From Hydnum rufescens UP504 (lineage: Eukaryota > Basidiomycota > Agaricomycetes > Cantharellales > Hydnaceae), in assembly GCA_014904985.1 (NCBI GenBank), contig MU129010.1, forward strand, positions 150,667-214,666: DNA of 64,000 nucleotides, in the 5' to 3' direction. Within the stretch, counting starts at the first letter, position 1; each line of letters opens with the position of its first letter. A model generated the notes under the pieces. It did not search any database, was not told where the DNA came from, and saw nothing but the letters and a program-made list of their open reading frames with translations. Of this stretch, positions 23,690 through 35,270 are shown piece after piece. The position numbers and the translations under genes were made by a program.

Positions 23690-26072
23690 CTAAGCAATGA
23701 TGCACCCCTCTTCGTTGGCTTGTTGACGGGTAGGTCTCGCACGCTTGCCCACCCTTTGTTCCTTCCCGTTTCATTTCAGTCAGTCTATTCATCGCGCGCG
23801 TGTTGCTTTGAGCTACATGGCTGTAGGATCAGCCACAAACAATGAATGCTTTGGGAAAACACCTACCTGCAGCCCGCATATACCATCGCTTGGCAACCTC
23901 CACATCCTGCTTCACGCCGATACCCATCTCCGAGTAATACCCGACAGCGTACTCCGCTTTCGACAGGCCTTTCTGTGCCGCTTTTCGCGCCCAGAGATAC
24001 GCCTCCGCATCACTCTGTTTCAGCACTCCATCACTTCCCTGTTAAATACCAGCCACTCAGTGCAAGCTCCGCTTCCGCGTCACCCTTCTCGGCAGCCTTG
24101 GTGTACCACGCAATGGATCGTTTCGGGTCTAAGGGGCATCCGAGGGTACCGTACTCGTAACAGTTCCCCAACTTGAACTGGGACTGCGTATATCCGAGAT
24201 GCGCAGCTTGTGTAAACAACTCCTTGGCGTACTGTTCATCTGGTATAATAAGCCCCCGATTGTTCTGCTGAATTTTCATACAGTAAGCCAAGTTCGTGTA
24301 ATGCATGCGGATTCTCTTCGTCCGCTTGCTCGGCCGCACGTCGCAGCCAGGGGATGGCGTCGCGAGGATTCTTCGGTTGGGATAGAGCACCAGTCAGCAG
24401 AATCATTCCAAGTTTGTACATTGCAGCTGTGTCACCGAGTGATGCAGCCTTACGGTAGAATGCGAATGCACGAGGATGGTCACGTTTCGTTCCCGCGCCG
24501 ATCTCATTACAAAAGGCAACGCGATAACATGCTTGAGCATGGTTCTGCTTTGACGCTTGCAGGTAAAGGTGATACGCGCGATCATGGTCCATCTCCAGTC
24601 CTAACATCCCAGTTCCGTAACAATTCGCCAAGAAAAATTGCGCTTCTGGATATGTCTCGCCCTGAGTCGCTAATCGTCGAATGACTTTGAGAGATTCTGT
24701 GATAAGCTGGTCTCGATATTTCCGCACAGCGCGCTGGTCTGCCACATTCCGACCAATCTTCTTTGCCGCCTCAATGAGATACTTCGCAAAGGCAAAATGA
24801 GTCTCCGGGTCCGGATCGCCTTTCAAGCGCGCACGATACTGATCAACGTATTCTTTAGTGTAAGGTGGTTGATTTAGATCGACCGCCTTCGTTGACCTTC
24901 GTCCTATCGCCAATTCCTCCGGATCGCCGGGAGCCAAGATGGTATCAGAGCGAGAAAGGGCAGACGGTGCCGAGCTAGGGGTGAATCCCGAGCCAGTTGA
25001 ATTGCCTCGGACCAAGCTTGACATTGGGCCTGGTTGCAAGTATCCACCTTGACTCTGAGGTAGTTGCGGACGTGGATCCGGAGGATATGGTGAGCTGACT
25101 TGCCGGGGATACGGCTGTGCATACATATGGGAAGGCTGTGGAGGAGGGGGTGGTTGGGGAGAAGCAGTGGGCGGCAGGCCAAGAAGATCTGATGCAGCGG
25201 CATACAAAGGATTGTACTGTTGAGGGTATTGATGGTGCGGAGAAGGCCCGGGAGGAAGGCCATATCCAACCCGAGGTGGCATCGTGCGGTGATAATTGTT
25301 CTCATTAAAATTTGGCATAGCCGTCTCATGCGATCCACGATGCGATTCTTGAGCCACGGATACTGGAGAGGGGTCGACGTCGTATGCAAGCTGTATATCG
25401 CTGTATACAGAACTACGCGATGAATGCAAAGACGATAGCATCTTGGCGTGAGGAGCCAGACCCAAATCCTTCTTGTGAATGACTAGGCTGGAGCATGAGC
25501 ATGACCATGGCTGTCCTGGGGGGGTAGCGTTTGCGCGTGCCGAAGAGGGAGAGGGTATCGGTTTTGGTTAGGAGCAACAGAGGCACTGCGAGGTATCAGG
25601 TCATGTCGACTACCCATCGGCAGTCGATTCGACATCGCTGAGGCAGAACGAGGGACGGGGTCACTAACGCGTAGGGAATTGAAATTAAGATGAGAAGGGT
25701 CGTCATAATATGCCGGAGGGTAGTCTGCAGGGCCTCCTCCGCGATCTAGGATGCCATCAGTCCGGGAACCACGAATCCGTAATGGGCGTGGGTCTACGTT
25801 GGCTACGAGCAATTGTTCATATCACGCGAACCCCGGTGTGTCGCTGCCAACGTACCATTAGGGGAATCATAATCGCCATCATAGGAAGGGGACTGCTCGG
25901 AGAGTGGTGCATGGGTGACATTCTCCGGAATCACGCCTCGACGTGACCCGTCACCCTCATGAGGATATGGCTCGTTGTTTCCACGGGTGCTTCGGAAAGA
26001 TTCGGTACTGAAAGAGCCTGACCCAGCATCGAGGGATATGCGTGGCGGACGCTGGGGAGATATATCTGTCAT
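23690..26072 (-). CDS. SKT5: Sel1-repeat activator of chitin synthase (Skt5/Chs4), prenylated end
   Basis: A peripheral membrane activator that recruits chitin synthase III to sites of wall growth. The start at 26072 gives MTDISPQRPPRISLDAGSGS, then a long disordered, Pro/Gln-rich N-terminal half (GLPPGPSPHHQYPQQYNPLY). From about 24850 leftwards come Sel1 repeats, such as PEAQFFLANCYGTGMLGLEM, AQACYRVAFCNEIGAGTKRD, AAMYKLGMILLTGAL, HALHELGLLYE, SQFKLGNCYEYGTLGCP, AEAELALSGWYLTG and AEYAVGYYSEMGIG. The last exon ends GKRARPTRQQANEEGCIIA, with CIIA being a CaaX prenylation box as in yeast Chs4. Three single-base frame breaks interrupt the Sel1/tail part: the T4 run at 24273-24276, about 24034-24039, and about 23748-23768. 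Each can be closed by one base while conserved sequence continues on both sides. Confidence 0.9.
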
Positions 26073-26669
26073 GCACGCTAGACGCTGATGCTTTGCTCTA
26101 TCTTCCTGAAGGTGAGGGGTAACAGGACAACGCCACGCCGGGTAGCTCCGTCCACAAGGAATATCAAGCAATGTGGATATGTCGCTGGCAATGATGCCAG
26201 TGCTTCGATTGCGAGCGGAATGCATTGAAAAAAGTGCTATCTTGTGCTGAAACCTTGATTACGGACGATTTCGCTGAACCATTACTTCCACTTCTGCACA
26301 GTCTAAGTTCGCCGTCATAGGGACAAGAGGGCTAACATAGAGAAGTCCTGGCACTGGCACTTCTTCATGTTCTACCTCTACGTCATGGACTTCCTGTCCG
26401 AGTAGGTTTAATGGTCTGTGTGTAGATCGGTATTGTATCTCGTCAAACTGGCGAAAGCCCTTGTGGGCGGCCAGTTCACATTTGAGCGAGGAAGATATGT
26501 TATAGGAAGATCAAGAAAGCTCAAAAAGAAAGTACATGTTGACATTACGGGTAGAACATAGAGCAATAAGTAAATGTCCATGTCCATTTTCAAGAGAGTT
26601 CGACATCGTCTCCGGCGGGCTGGAGCAGCTCTCCAGCATCTACCAGCATTTCGTCAATAGACATTCCGC

Positions 26670-29635
26670 CTAAGGCTTCGGTTTGTTCGACGGGCGGAAG
26701 TACATTCGTTTCGTTCGGAATTTCTGCAGGGAGCTGCTGTCCATTTTCGATTGCGGTGAGGGATTGCTCCGTTTTTTCGACGGGTATAGGTACTGGTCCA
26801 CTCTCGAGAGCAGTGGAATCTCGTTCAGTCTCAATGGAACAAAGCGCTGTTCATTTTCGATAGGCACAGACTGTCGTTCGCTTTCCATAGGAGCACGCTG
26901 TTGTTCGCTTTCAATAGGGGAAGACTGTTGTTCGCTTTCGGTAGGGGCAAACTGTTGTTCACTTTCGATTGGAGCAGACTGTTGTTCGATTTCGATAGGG
27001 GCAGACTGTTGTTCGTTTTCGATAGGGGCAGACTGTTGTTCGTTTTCGAGAGTGGCAGACTGTTCTTTGCTTCCGATAGGGGTAGATTGATGCTCGCTTT
27101 CGCCAGAGGTGGATCGTCGCTCAGATTCGATTGGGTCAGGGAGAACCTTGGCTTCCTCAGCAGGTGGAAATGACCATGACTCGTAGGTACGCCGGACAGT
27201 CTCTCTCTCAAGGACTGTTACGGTGTCTGAGACAACTGTCCTCCGGAGTCGGTGGACCTCGTCGATCATTCGCATCCGCTCGGCCTTCACTGACCCCCCG
27301 TCGCAGTGGCAGCATCCATCCAGGCCAGTCCATCAGCCATCACTGGACGTGCAGGAATAGCCACCGATTCTCGTTGATCAGCTTCAATAGGCCTCAACTC
27401 AACTGCGTCCCATGGACGAGGTGTGAACCCCTTGAAACGTGCATCGCGGACCACCTCATCTGTGTTCGGGCGTTTCCTCTTGCCCGTGGTAGTTGACAGT
27501 GCGACAGGCGTTAGAGAGGTGCGCTTCACGGGCGCGGTTCCATTGATGGATGAACCAGCACGGGAGAAAGGTGTCTCACGCTCGTCACCCGACTCCCCAC
27601 CAGCTGCGACGCGAACGCGCCATCGCAACTCGCGAGCAAGAGCCGCCGGGTCCTTGATCACCGCAGGTAGTTGGTCCTTGGAATCTTTTCGAGCAGGATC
27701 AGAAGAGGTCGCACGCTCCATTATTCGTACCTCGCGGATAAGGAACGTGGCAAGCGCGTCTAGACCATTCAAGACCCGAGTTGGCACTTCTTCCTTCGCT
27801 TTAAGATCCTTCAGTGCCTTTTCTGCGGTGTACCAGCATAATCTATATAGGACGTTGAGAGTGTATAGGGGAAATGCAAGATATCAACTCGCCTTCGGAA
27901 GAAAGGGAACCTGGCTTTCTTCTCGACCCGTGTGGACATTTCCAATTCTCTCACACGTAGCTTCTGATGGACTCAGTTTCTTGAGTATCGAAGGAAAGAA
28001 GGGTGTAGAGACTTACGAGTAGCGATATTCCATGAGTGTAAAAAATTTCCTCCAAATACAAGAGAATCCACAGGAGTATACTAAGTCCTCAAAGTATTAA
28101 TAAACCCGTAGTAGAAAGGGGTAGAAAAAAATACCGTACCACCGCGTGTATCCACCCCGTAGGTATAATCCTGGAAGGCCATTGGGAGTCAGTGAGGGCG
28201 CTCGTAGTGTAGGAACGAAGACCACGCACATAGTATTGCCTTCAGTCAACTCAACTTTGAAGACTTCATCGACCAAATCACCAAACCATACACTTTCTTG
28301 CATATCGCTTCCAGACCATTTTTCATAGGCAGCGAGGTTCGCAGCCGTGGGCCGAATAAAATAGAATATCTGCATGATTCAAAGGTCAGCACGCCAACAA
28401 CGACAATGATAGAGCATACAGGCGGGACTGAAGTCGATAAAATTGAAAGTCGAGCATACCTTTGAGCCTTTAAGGATATGATAATACACTGAAGAGCCTG
28501 CAAAATCGATATGCCAGTCCTGGAGAACACTTCAAGTAAGAAACGCATGGCTATGATAGACGCATTAAGCCACTGGATGCAACGCACCGTCCAACACTCC
28601 GCGACGGACATCAAACAATAAAGCTGGACTTTAGGATACAGTGGGCCCTTTCGCTTATTGGCCGGCCAATTTTGTTCGACCCAGTCGATTTGGCGGACGA
28701 GGAGTGGGGGACTGATCTTTTCTGCCAATTTCGTGTCTGATATTTCCAACGAGATGACGTTGCGGATCTTTTCTCGCCGTTCGGGGGGTGAATAATAATA
28801 TTCTACCCACGACTCGAGGGTCCAGCCCTTATCTTCTTGCTGTGATGCGACGTCTAGTCATGTCCAAGCTGAGAAAAGAAGGAACGGCAGGATACGATGG
28901 GGGCAGCTGACCGAGCACGTCGACTTTCTCTTTCGACCCCACGATTTTGGCAACGTCTCGAACGGTGAAGCCTGGCTCTGGCATCTTCATGCCCAAGCCA
29001 TCAGGATGTTCGATGATGATAGGTTCCGTCATTGCTTTCTCGTCGCTCCCCAGCCACACCATTGTGACGTCTTGACCTTTCATGTACTCGAACGCATGCT
29101 TTTTGATAGGCTTCGTCGCAAGGAAGCCTAGCCTTCGTTTGGGATTCGACTCCACGCCGTCGTTGAGATTCGCATAATCGAGCTTGTTTGTCGTACGTGC
29201 GGACTTGCGTTGCGGCACTTTGAAGGTCACCGTGCGAGAGGGATCCTTTTGCATGCAATCCGCACAAAACCTACATCGACACCGAATGCGGCATGCAATA
29301 TGGAAGAGGACTGAGTGTACTTGGGCCGGAATGATGCGCGCTCCCACTTACCATTTATCAACCATGTCTATTGGCCCTCGGCCGACACAGGCCCAGTGGT
29401 ACCATATATCACAAGCCTCACACTCCACCCAATTGTCCTTTGAGTTTGAGGGGCGTCGCTTGGGATTAGCCTCGCAGCTCGGACACGTAACATTTTCCTC
29501 GTCAGACGCATCTTCTGCTTGGTTGTCCTTGATATTGTCAGCGTCAGACAGCCGCTCCGTTGCGCCGCCACCAGCAGATTGAGACGCGCTGGCAGCGGCA
29601 GGCTGTCTGCGGCGTGTCTTTCGCGTTTTCGACAT
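26670..29635 (-). CDS. JHD1: PHD-JmjC histone H3K36 demethylase (JHD1/KDM2 type)
   Basis: A nuclear Fe(II)/2-oxoglutarate dioxygenase that removes methyl groups from histone H3. The start at 29635 gives MSKTRKTRRRQPAAAS. A PHD finger follows: Cys pair CPSC, then WVECEACDIWYHWACVGRG, closing with FCADC after an intron. The JmjC core shows PPLLVRQIDWVEQNWP, the iron ligands in DWHIDFAGSSVYYHILKG, KIFYFIRPTAANLAAYEKW and the third ligand in IIPTGWIHAV, then YTPVDSLVFGGNFLHSWNIA. The typical C-terminal helix is KLRVRELEMSTRVEKKARFP, FFRRLCWYTAEKALKDLK. I join what look like two separate minus-strand ORFs (27287-27787 and 26670-27290) to this gene. A C6 run at 27294-27299 is one base short of a continuous frame, which then runs into a 9-residue repeat tail. 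A GC-AG intron (donor GCGAGT near 27890) is needed. Confidence 0.88.
26850..27110 (-). repeat. 27-bp coding minisatellite in the JHD1 tail
   Basis: About ten imperfect copies of a 27-bp unit encode the 9-residue motif SAPIENEQQ with variants (SAPIEIEQQ, FAPTESEQQ, SSPIESEQQ). All units keep the reading frame. The repeated peptide is acidic and Gln-rich and lies beyond the conserved demethylase domains. Confidence 0.85.
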
Positions 29636-30161
29636 CTCCCACTCACGCAATCCACTAGCGTATTCACCAAACTACACTGGAAACGCTGTCCAGTCAGCGC
29701 TGCTTCGGCGTTACCCGATAGGAGGGCTTGATCACGTAATCCCCAGTAGCTGGGCATGGACAGATCCAGAGTTGCCTGCCGATACTAGACGCTGTCCATC
29801 CTATCCCCTGTGGACTCGGATGGGGAGATTTTTGGAACTTGAAAACGGGACCTGATTCACTTTGAAATTTTGGCGTTTAACCTCTGGAGATTTTCTAACG
29901 CATCTCGATCTTTTTGACGACGGCGCAACAGACGATACTATAAGAAGGTTACGTTCTCATTTCAAGACCCAGAGTTTTCTTTCCATTTAGGAGAGCTGGT
30001 GCGAATGTTCTCATTTGGAGTTCTTCATCAACACACACGAGTCTCCAAGCGCCTATCACAACCAACGACCATCAAGAGAACGGAAATGACAGTCCACCAC
30101 CAAGAGCACTAAAGACAAAAATACAATGACGACCAAGATGAATGATAGATCGCTTCACGGA
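29636..30161. other. Intergenic, JHD1 upstream region
   Basis: About 525 bp between the JHD1 start and the 3' end of the next minus-strand gene. Nothing beyond ordinary non-coding sequence is visible. Confidence 0.5.
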
Positions 30162-30662
30162 TTAGATTTTCCTTTTGAGCACATCCTTAACTACTCTCGC
30201 TTCGGAAGTCGTGTTTGCCTTCTGTCCGGCCTCAGCTGTCTTCTTGACCTTTGTGCTTCCACCGGCTTGAGTATTTAATTCCCCAACCGCATATGGTCAT
30301 TAGAATAAAACATGTCAGCATGATGATCGGGAACCAGACACCTACAGAAAGCGGCCAAAAGAAAGGACGCACCAAACGTCTCTTTCGTCTTGTTCACTAC
30401 GGACTCTGTGGTGTCGATCGCACTTGCGAGTCCCTTGCCGACCTTTCTGTTTACCTAGGTAAATGGGCACGCACACCGAGTTCCATAATGTGAATCAATG
30501 CTGTTATGACACCATCCATGGGTGAGTGATCCGCACGGTGTCCAGTGTATCTTTGAAGGCTTGAGTGGCGTCTCTGCGTCGGGTGGGAGTAGTGGAGAGA
30601 GGCCGAGTGATTAGGCACAGGGAACGGTAGGTGGGGCGCAGGGAATAGGCGACGAGAGACAT
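30162..30662 (-). CDS. Small mitochondrial-type protein with LEA-like helix
   Basis: A three-exon gene found by splicing rather than as an ORF. Exon 1 starts at 30662 with MSLVAYSLRPTYRSLCLITR, PLSTTPTRRRDATQAFKDTL. This is an Arg/Ser-rich, acid-free leader typical of mitochondrial import, with a probable cleavage near the RPLSTT stretch. The intron GTGCGG...ACCTAG joins in phase to NRKVGKGLASAIDTTESVVN, KTKETF. A second intron joins to AGGSTKVKKTAEAGQKANTT and SEARVVKDVLKRKI before the stop at 30162. The mature part of about 75 residues is an Ala/Lys/Glu/Thr-rich amphipathic helix resembling late-embryogenesis-abundant stress proteins. That both introns keep phase supports the model. The function is inferred only from composition. 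Confidence 0.6.
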
Positions 30663-30876
30663 GATGTTCAAATACGGGTTGAGATGGCAAGGATAGATGT
30701 GAGAGCAAAAGTTGTTATGCTCTCTTAGCGTGCTTATGACTGTTTCTCACCCAAGCGTCACGGCGACGTCATCATAAAATCCAGCAAACATCAAGTTGAG
30801 TCCATCGAAAGGATCTATTAGCATTATTATAGGAACAAAGATTTTTAACTCGAATAAAGAAAACCAAATCTCATTA

Positions 30877-32722
30877 TCATGTCGAACGTGGCGTGAACTT
30901 GAGTAGACAACCATCCTTGGGGAAGATTCTTCCAATGCCAATCGAACCCAATCAGCCACGTGCAACCCCGTTGAGAACAGAAAGCCACATACGTTGCAAT
31001 AACCTGTACCTTGTCGCTCTCAGGTGTCCTTAGGTGGTCCCAGTCCATAGTAATAGCTGCGACACCCAACGCCGTCGCCATGTTCATCGTCGTGTACTCG
31101 ACCCCAATGCACCGATGCGCCCCAGCACCGAACACGAGATAGTTGCCAGGGTTTTTGTTCGCTGAATTTTCTGGGTCCAGCCACCGATCGGGGTTAAATT
31201 CGTGTGGTGAGGGGTATATCTTTGGATCCATCAGTGACGGGTACAAAGAGGGTATCACCATGCTGTTCTTTGGCACTGTGTAATCGGCTGTGATGGGAAA
31301 GGCCTGATGGGCTTTATATGGGACCTGTTCAAAAACAACCGAATCCGGTCAGCAAGTGCGCTCTTGCTAGCGCAAGCCAAGTCAAGCACAGGCCAAAACG
31401 ACTTACCATCATAACAGGCGGCTTCGTGCGCAGACTCTCCTTGACACACGCCTGGAGATATGGCATCTCGTCCAACATTTCCAGAGACATAGGGATATTG
31501 ATATCCCCAGCGCGCACGCGGAGCTGTTCCTCTCGAATCTTGGCCAAGATATCTGGGTGGTCCGCGAGGTGCTGGAACATGTAGATGATACCGCTCGACA
31601 TGGCGTCCTGTGACGCGAACAAGAATGACAATACCACCTGCGCCATCTCGTGATCCGAGAAATTGCGCTTATTCTTCCCGTTCGAATCATTCACGGTCAT
31701 GTTCTCCATCACCCACGCGTCGAGCAGACACTCCACATCCCTGCCCTCCTGCATCGCGATTTTGCTCTTCCTTGCTGCATCCTCGAGCCAGCGCATCGCC
31801 ACTTTGCGCGCCTGGATTGCACCGTACACCTTGGTCCCCGGAAGGGCCAATGGGAAATTGACAAGCTCGAGGGCCTTGGTGATCTGCCAGTACTTGGCCG
31901 CAATCTCACGCACCGCGGACGCTGGGATGTGTGGTCCGCAGAACACACGCAGCGAAGTCTCCATGTTGAAATCGCGCACCTTGGTCATGATCGACGCGTG
32001 CGAGGCGGACGTGTCTGCCATCCACGTTGCATAGGTCTTCCGGGCAAGTCCGTCTTGGATCTTGAGGTAGATGCTGCACAAATACAGTAGTTCAAGTACG
32101 GTGACAAACGACTCAGGGGAATTCTGACGTGACTCACGCAAGAGATTTGCGAGTGAAGAGCGAGTTCAGGACGCGTCGATAATCAGCGTGCACTTTACCA
32201 GTCAAGAAGACCCAGTTATCTCTTTCGAGGATTTCCTTGGCGGAATGCACGAGACAGGGCTCGGTATATGAAGGACTGTTCATAATTTTGCGAGTATATT
32301 GATTTGACGACGCAATGACAATAAAGCTGGGCCGCCAACATCCGGTATTAGCGATCCAGCAAAGGTTGATGGTGAAAAATAAGATTATGGGCGTACATGT
32401 GGAACACACTAAGAGCACTTAATTCGCCCGAGTCCCATTGCTTTTGATATCCCTCGAGGGTTGGATTCAGACTATCTTTGAACTTTCCAATGATAGGAAT
32501 CGTCCAAGAAGGACCAGGTAGATTTTGTTTTTTCGCTCGATAACGCGTTTGCTCAAGGATCAAGATAGACACGATGATCGTCAAAGCAGTAAGGATACCG
32601 GGGTGCCTTCCTAAGAAATCCCATATTGTGGGAGGCCCGTATAAATCATGAGAAGGGGTGATGATTGAAGGGCGAGTCGCAAAGGATGAAGCGCCCGGAA
32701 TCATGCGAGGATTGGAGGTCAT
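30877..32722 (-). CDS. ERG5: Cytochrome P450, sterol C-22 desaturase (CYP61)
   Basis: An ER enzyme late in ergosterol synthesis that introduces the C-22 double bond. The start at 32722 gives MTSNPRMIPGASSFATRPS. A membrane anchor follows around ILTALTIIVSILILEQ and then the proline hinge NLPGPSWTIPIIGKF. The I-helix is FLFASQDAMSSGIIYMFQHL, with the acidic-Ala motif typical of CYP61. The K-helix ExxR lies in ACVKESLRTKPPVMMV, followed across an intron by YKAHQAFPITADYTVPKNSM and PERF-region FNPDRWLDPEN. The haem loop reads VFGAGAHRCIGVEY with the ligand Cys. The C-terminus after the last intron is FPKDGCLLKFTPRST. A longer frame to 32764 would begin with TTG, so I use the ATG. No frame break was found. 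Confidence 0.9.
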
Positions 32723-32947
32723 TTCCGTGGAAAGGGAGGGGGCACTGGAGCCAACAGCGTGCAAGCGAGCAACGATCCTGGGAGGAAGAATAAAGGCGCG
32801 CTTTTAGATGGTACGATACGGGAATTGCCGAGAAGCCAGCACTGCGTATCATTTGCATCCGGTCACTAGGGATAGCCACGATAGTGTTGCCGCGAGTCGC
32901 CCGAAGTCGCCCCGAAGCCGAGTCGAGTCGGCGGAAGCCGTCCGGGA

Positions 32948-35270
32948 CTGCAGCTCCAATGCCGTCTTCGATGCCATCGCCCATGGGACTCCCCTCAGGG
33001 ATTGTTCCGAACCTCTCTCACCGTTATTCCGCCTCAGTGATCGCTGAGAATGGTACAATGTTCTCGTTATGGTCCAAGGGTGCCGATGTTCTGATGCGAA
33101 GCAATGTTTCTCCGGAGCTCAAGGCGATGGTCAACGAGTCTCGGAAATTTCCTCCGTGGCTCAAGGACGAGGCGAGTTTATTCCTACACCCCATGTCAAG
33201 ATATTGACGCGTTTAGTAGAAGGTCCAAGACGAACTGCTGGAATTACAAGCATCCATTCGGTCTTCCCGGTACTCGTTCGAGAGCACCCCCATGAACTCA
33301 CAATTCCGAGAGTCTGTGTTCCTGATCCTGATGTTCCTTCAGCATCACAGGCAGCTCCTGGAAGAGCGACGCCCTCGGCCCAAGGAGGCGGATTTCCGAG
33401 CCCCCATCGACGCCCTAGTCTTGTATATATTCCGAACGTTGGAGCCTTCCGAAGGAAATGTACTGCGTGTAATGGATGTCGTTTCCACGCTCTAGCAGAC
33501 AACCTTGAACTAAGTGTATTCTATAGGTCTGAATGCTCTCTCACTCTACCGGTGTCAAGACTCGTCGAACTATCTACTGCAACTGCAGACCTCGCCGCAT
33601 GCCTCGACATGAGAGACTTTACCACCGGCTGCACCGACCATGTTCGAGATGAACTTACTGCCATAGATCTTGGTCCAAGAGATCGGCTCTTTGGCGATCT
33701 CCTCGTGTTGCACTGGATGATGGTGTATAAGCGCGGAGCTGCAGGCCAGAATCAACTTTCTTACTATCTGGCTACGGCAGTCCGTCAACGGATGGCCCTT
33801 GGTTTCCCCGAACACTATGTGTTTGGTGCTGCACAGGTTAGGGCTGGGGAGATCATGACATACGGGGCGACTTGGTCTCAAAGTAAGGTAATGAGCTCAC
33901 AAAAGATAACCAGTAAAAACTTGTGTATTTACGCAGGTTCTATTTCACCTGTAGGTCGTTGTGTATGAACTGGAAACGTACTCTCTGAATAGGCCGGATC
34001 ATGTTGCTTCTTTCTTCCTCTTCATACGCTGTGTTGCGAAGAGAGCCGTTGAATATCGAGAAGAGTTAGCCAATAAAGACAAGGACTCATTTCCCCCCTG
34101 TTCCCCGGAGTATCGAAGCTGGAAGGCACCTCCCCGAGCACCCTCTGATCGTGACCGAAAACGAAAGCGGGGTAATGATGATACTGGTTCTGTTGGTGCT
34201 TTTGTCTCCGGCTCTGAGGGCGCTGGAGGCTCAGGAGGCGCTGTGGAAGAAGAAGAAGAACACAATGTTTGGCGTGAGGAACTGGCCCAATGGGCGCAAG
34301 AAGCTGTCGAAAGCTTTGCAAGGTTGGGTAGGGGTGAGCCCCTAAGGACCGAGTCAGTTCGTTCCCTAGGTCGTGTTGATTTCCTCCATGTATGAAATTC
34401 TGTTCCTCGATTACACTTAGCTAATCGGTCTGTGCTATTGCATGTGCTTATTTTTTTGTGCTGGCAAGCGCTCTTCCAGCTTGTTAGTGGTTCTATGTCT
34501 CTGCAAGTTTTTCTTCTTGCTTATGGGATATGGATGGGATCCGACTAGTAGGTTCTTACACACATGCCATGCCATGCTACTTGTGTGTCAGCCGTTTGAG
34601 GTCCAAGAACTCTTCCAACCTTGTCAAACCCCTCGAGGTGCCGCCTATGATTACGTACTGTAACTTCCCCGCCAGGGAATTTTGGATCTACAATGTTGTC
34701 GTCTCGACAGATAATGTCCGCATACCAAATGATTTGGAAGCAAGTCGCAGGCGCACAGGGATTCCTTTTTAGTAATCAGTGTACTGAGTTCCTGGAACGA
34801 CCAATTTGTTGGGGACCTCTCCTATCTCACCAATGCATTCCTGCTCTAGAAACACCTCCCAGTTTTGAGAGGGATATTGTACAATTCAGCGCGAAGCAGC
34901 CTTGTCATTCAATGTCCATCTGAGGATTTCTCACCCGTTAGTCGATAGGACAACCATAAAAAAGAGAAAACACCCAGCATAACACGTGATCAGATGCGCC
35001 ACAACTTATCCTCACAGGAATGGGATGGTTTCCTGATGCCGGCCTGTGGCGTCTCCTCCCATCCCACTCGTCACATACGTTCTTCTCGGAAGGCTCCGGG
35101 TTTATACAAACACCGTGCACCCCCTCGCTGGACCAAGATCCCGCCGTCGAGCGAGCGCGTGCTCGTGCTGGGCGCCTCATCCGGTGTGGGGAGACTCATT
35201 GCATTGATGTACGCGAGACGTGGTGCGGCAGTATGTGTGGTTGGGAGGAGGGCGGAGCTTTTGAACGGGG
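32948..35270. repeat. Segmental duplication B, left copy
   Basis: Direct-orientation counterpart of 40992-43351. It starts at the shared CTGCAGCTCCAATG and ends at the shared GGAGCTTTTGAACGGG. It holds the whole unrecognised gene, its 3' region and the first part of the dehydrogenase gene. Identity is high even in non-coding DNA, higher than for the MFS duplication. Confidence 0.9.
32959..34395 (+). CDS. Unrecognised multi-exon protein, copy 1
   Basis: The first in-frame ATG (32959) gives MPSSMPSPMGLPSG, then MFSLWSKGADVLMRSN, SPELKAMVNESRKFPPWLKD. A GC-AG intron (donor GCGAGT) leads to KVQDELLELQASIRSSRYSF and MNSQFRESVFLILMFLQHHR. A third exon reads SRLVELSTATADLAACLDM, LLVLHWMMVYKRGAAGQNQL, MALGFPEHYVFGAAQ. 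A fourth starts VVVYELETYSLNRPDHVASF and ends in a basic KRKRG plus Gly/Glu-rich tail. The exon 2-3 junction does not resolve cleanly. It lacks the upstream start (MANPSAAPM) present in copy 2. I cannot name the family; the helical, soluble look and nuclear-localisation-like RDRKRKRG are all I can see. Its twin is at 40978-42409. Confidence 0.6.

Noticed and set aside
27287..27787. Separate gene for the segment reading VPTRVLNGLDALATFLIREV
   Set aside because: The preceding exon KLRVRELEMSTRVEKKARFP is the typical C-terminal helix of JHD1/KDM2 proteins and joins it in phase, so it is part of JHD1.
33069..33968. 299-codon plus-strand ORF through the duplicated unknown gene
   Set aside because: Only its last part coincides with a real exon. 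The first half reads the true exons 1 and 2 in the wrong frame, as shown by the copy at 40978-42409, where this frame is interrupted.
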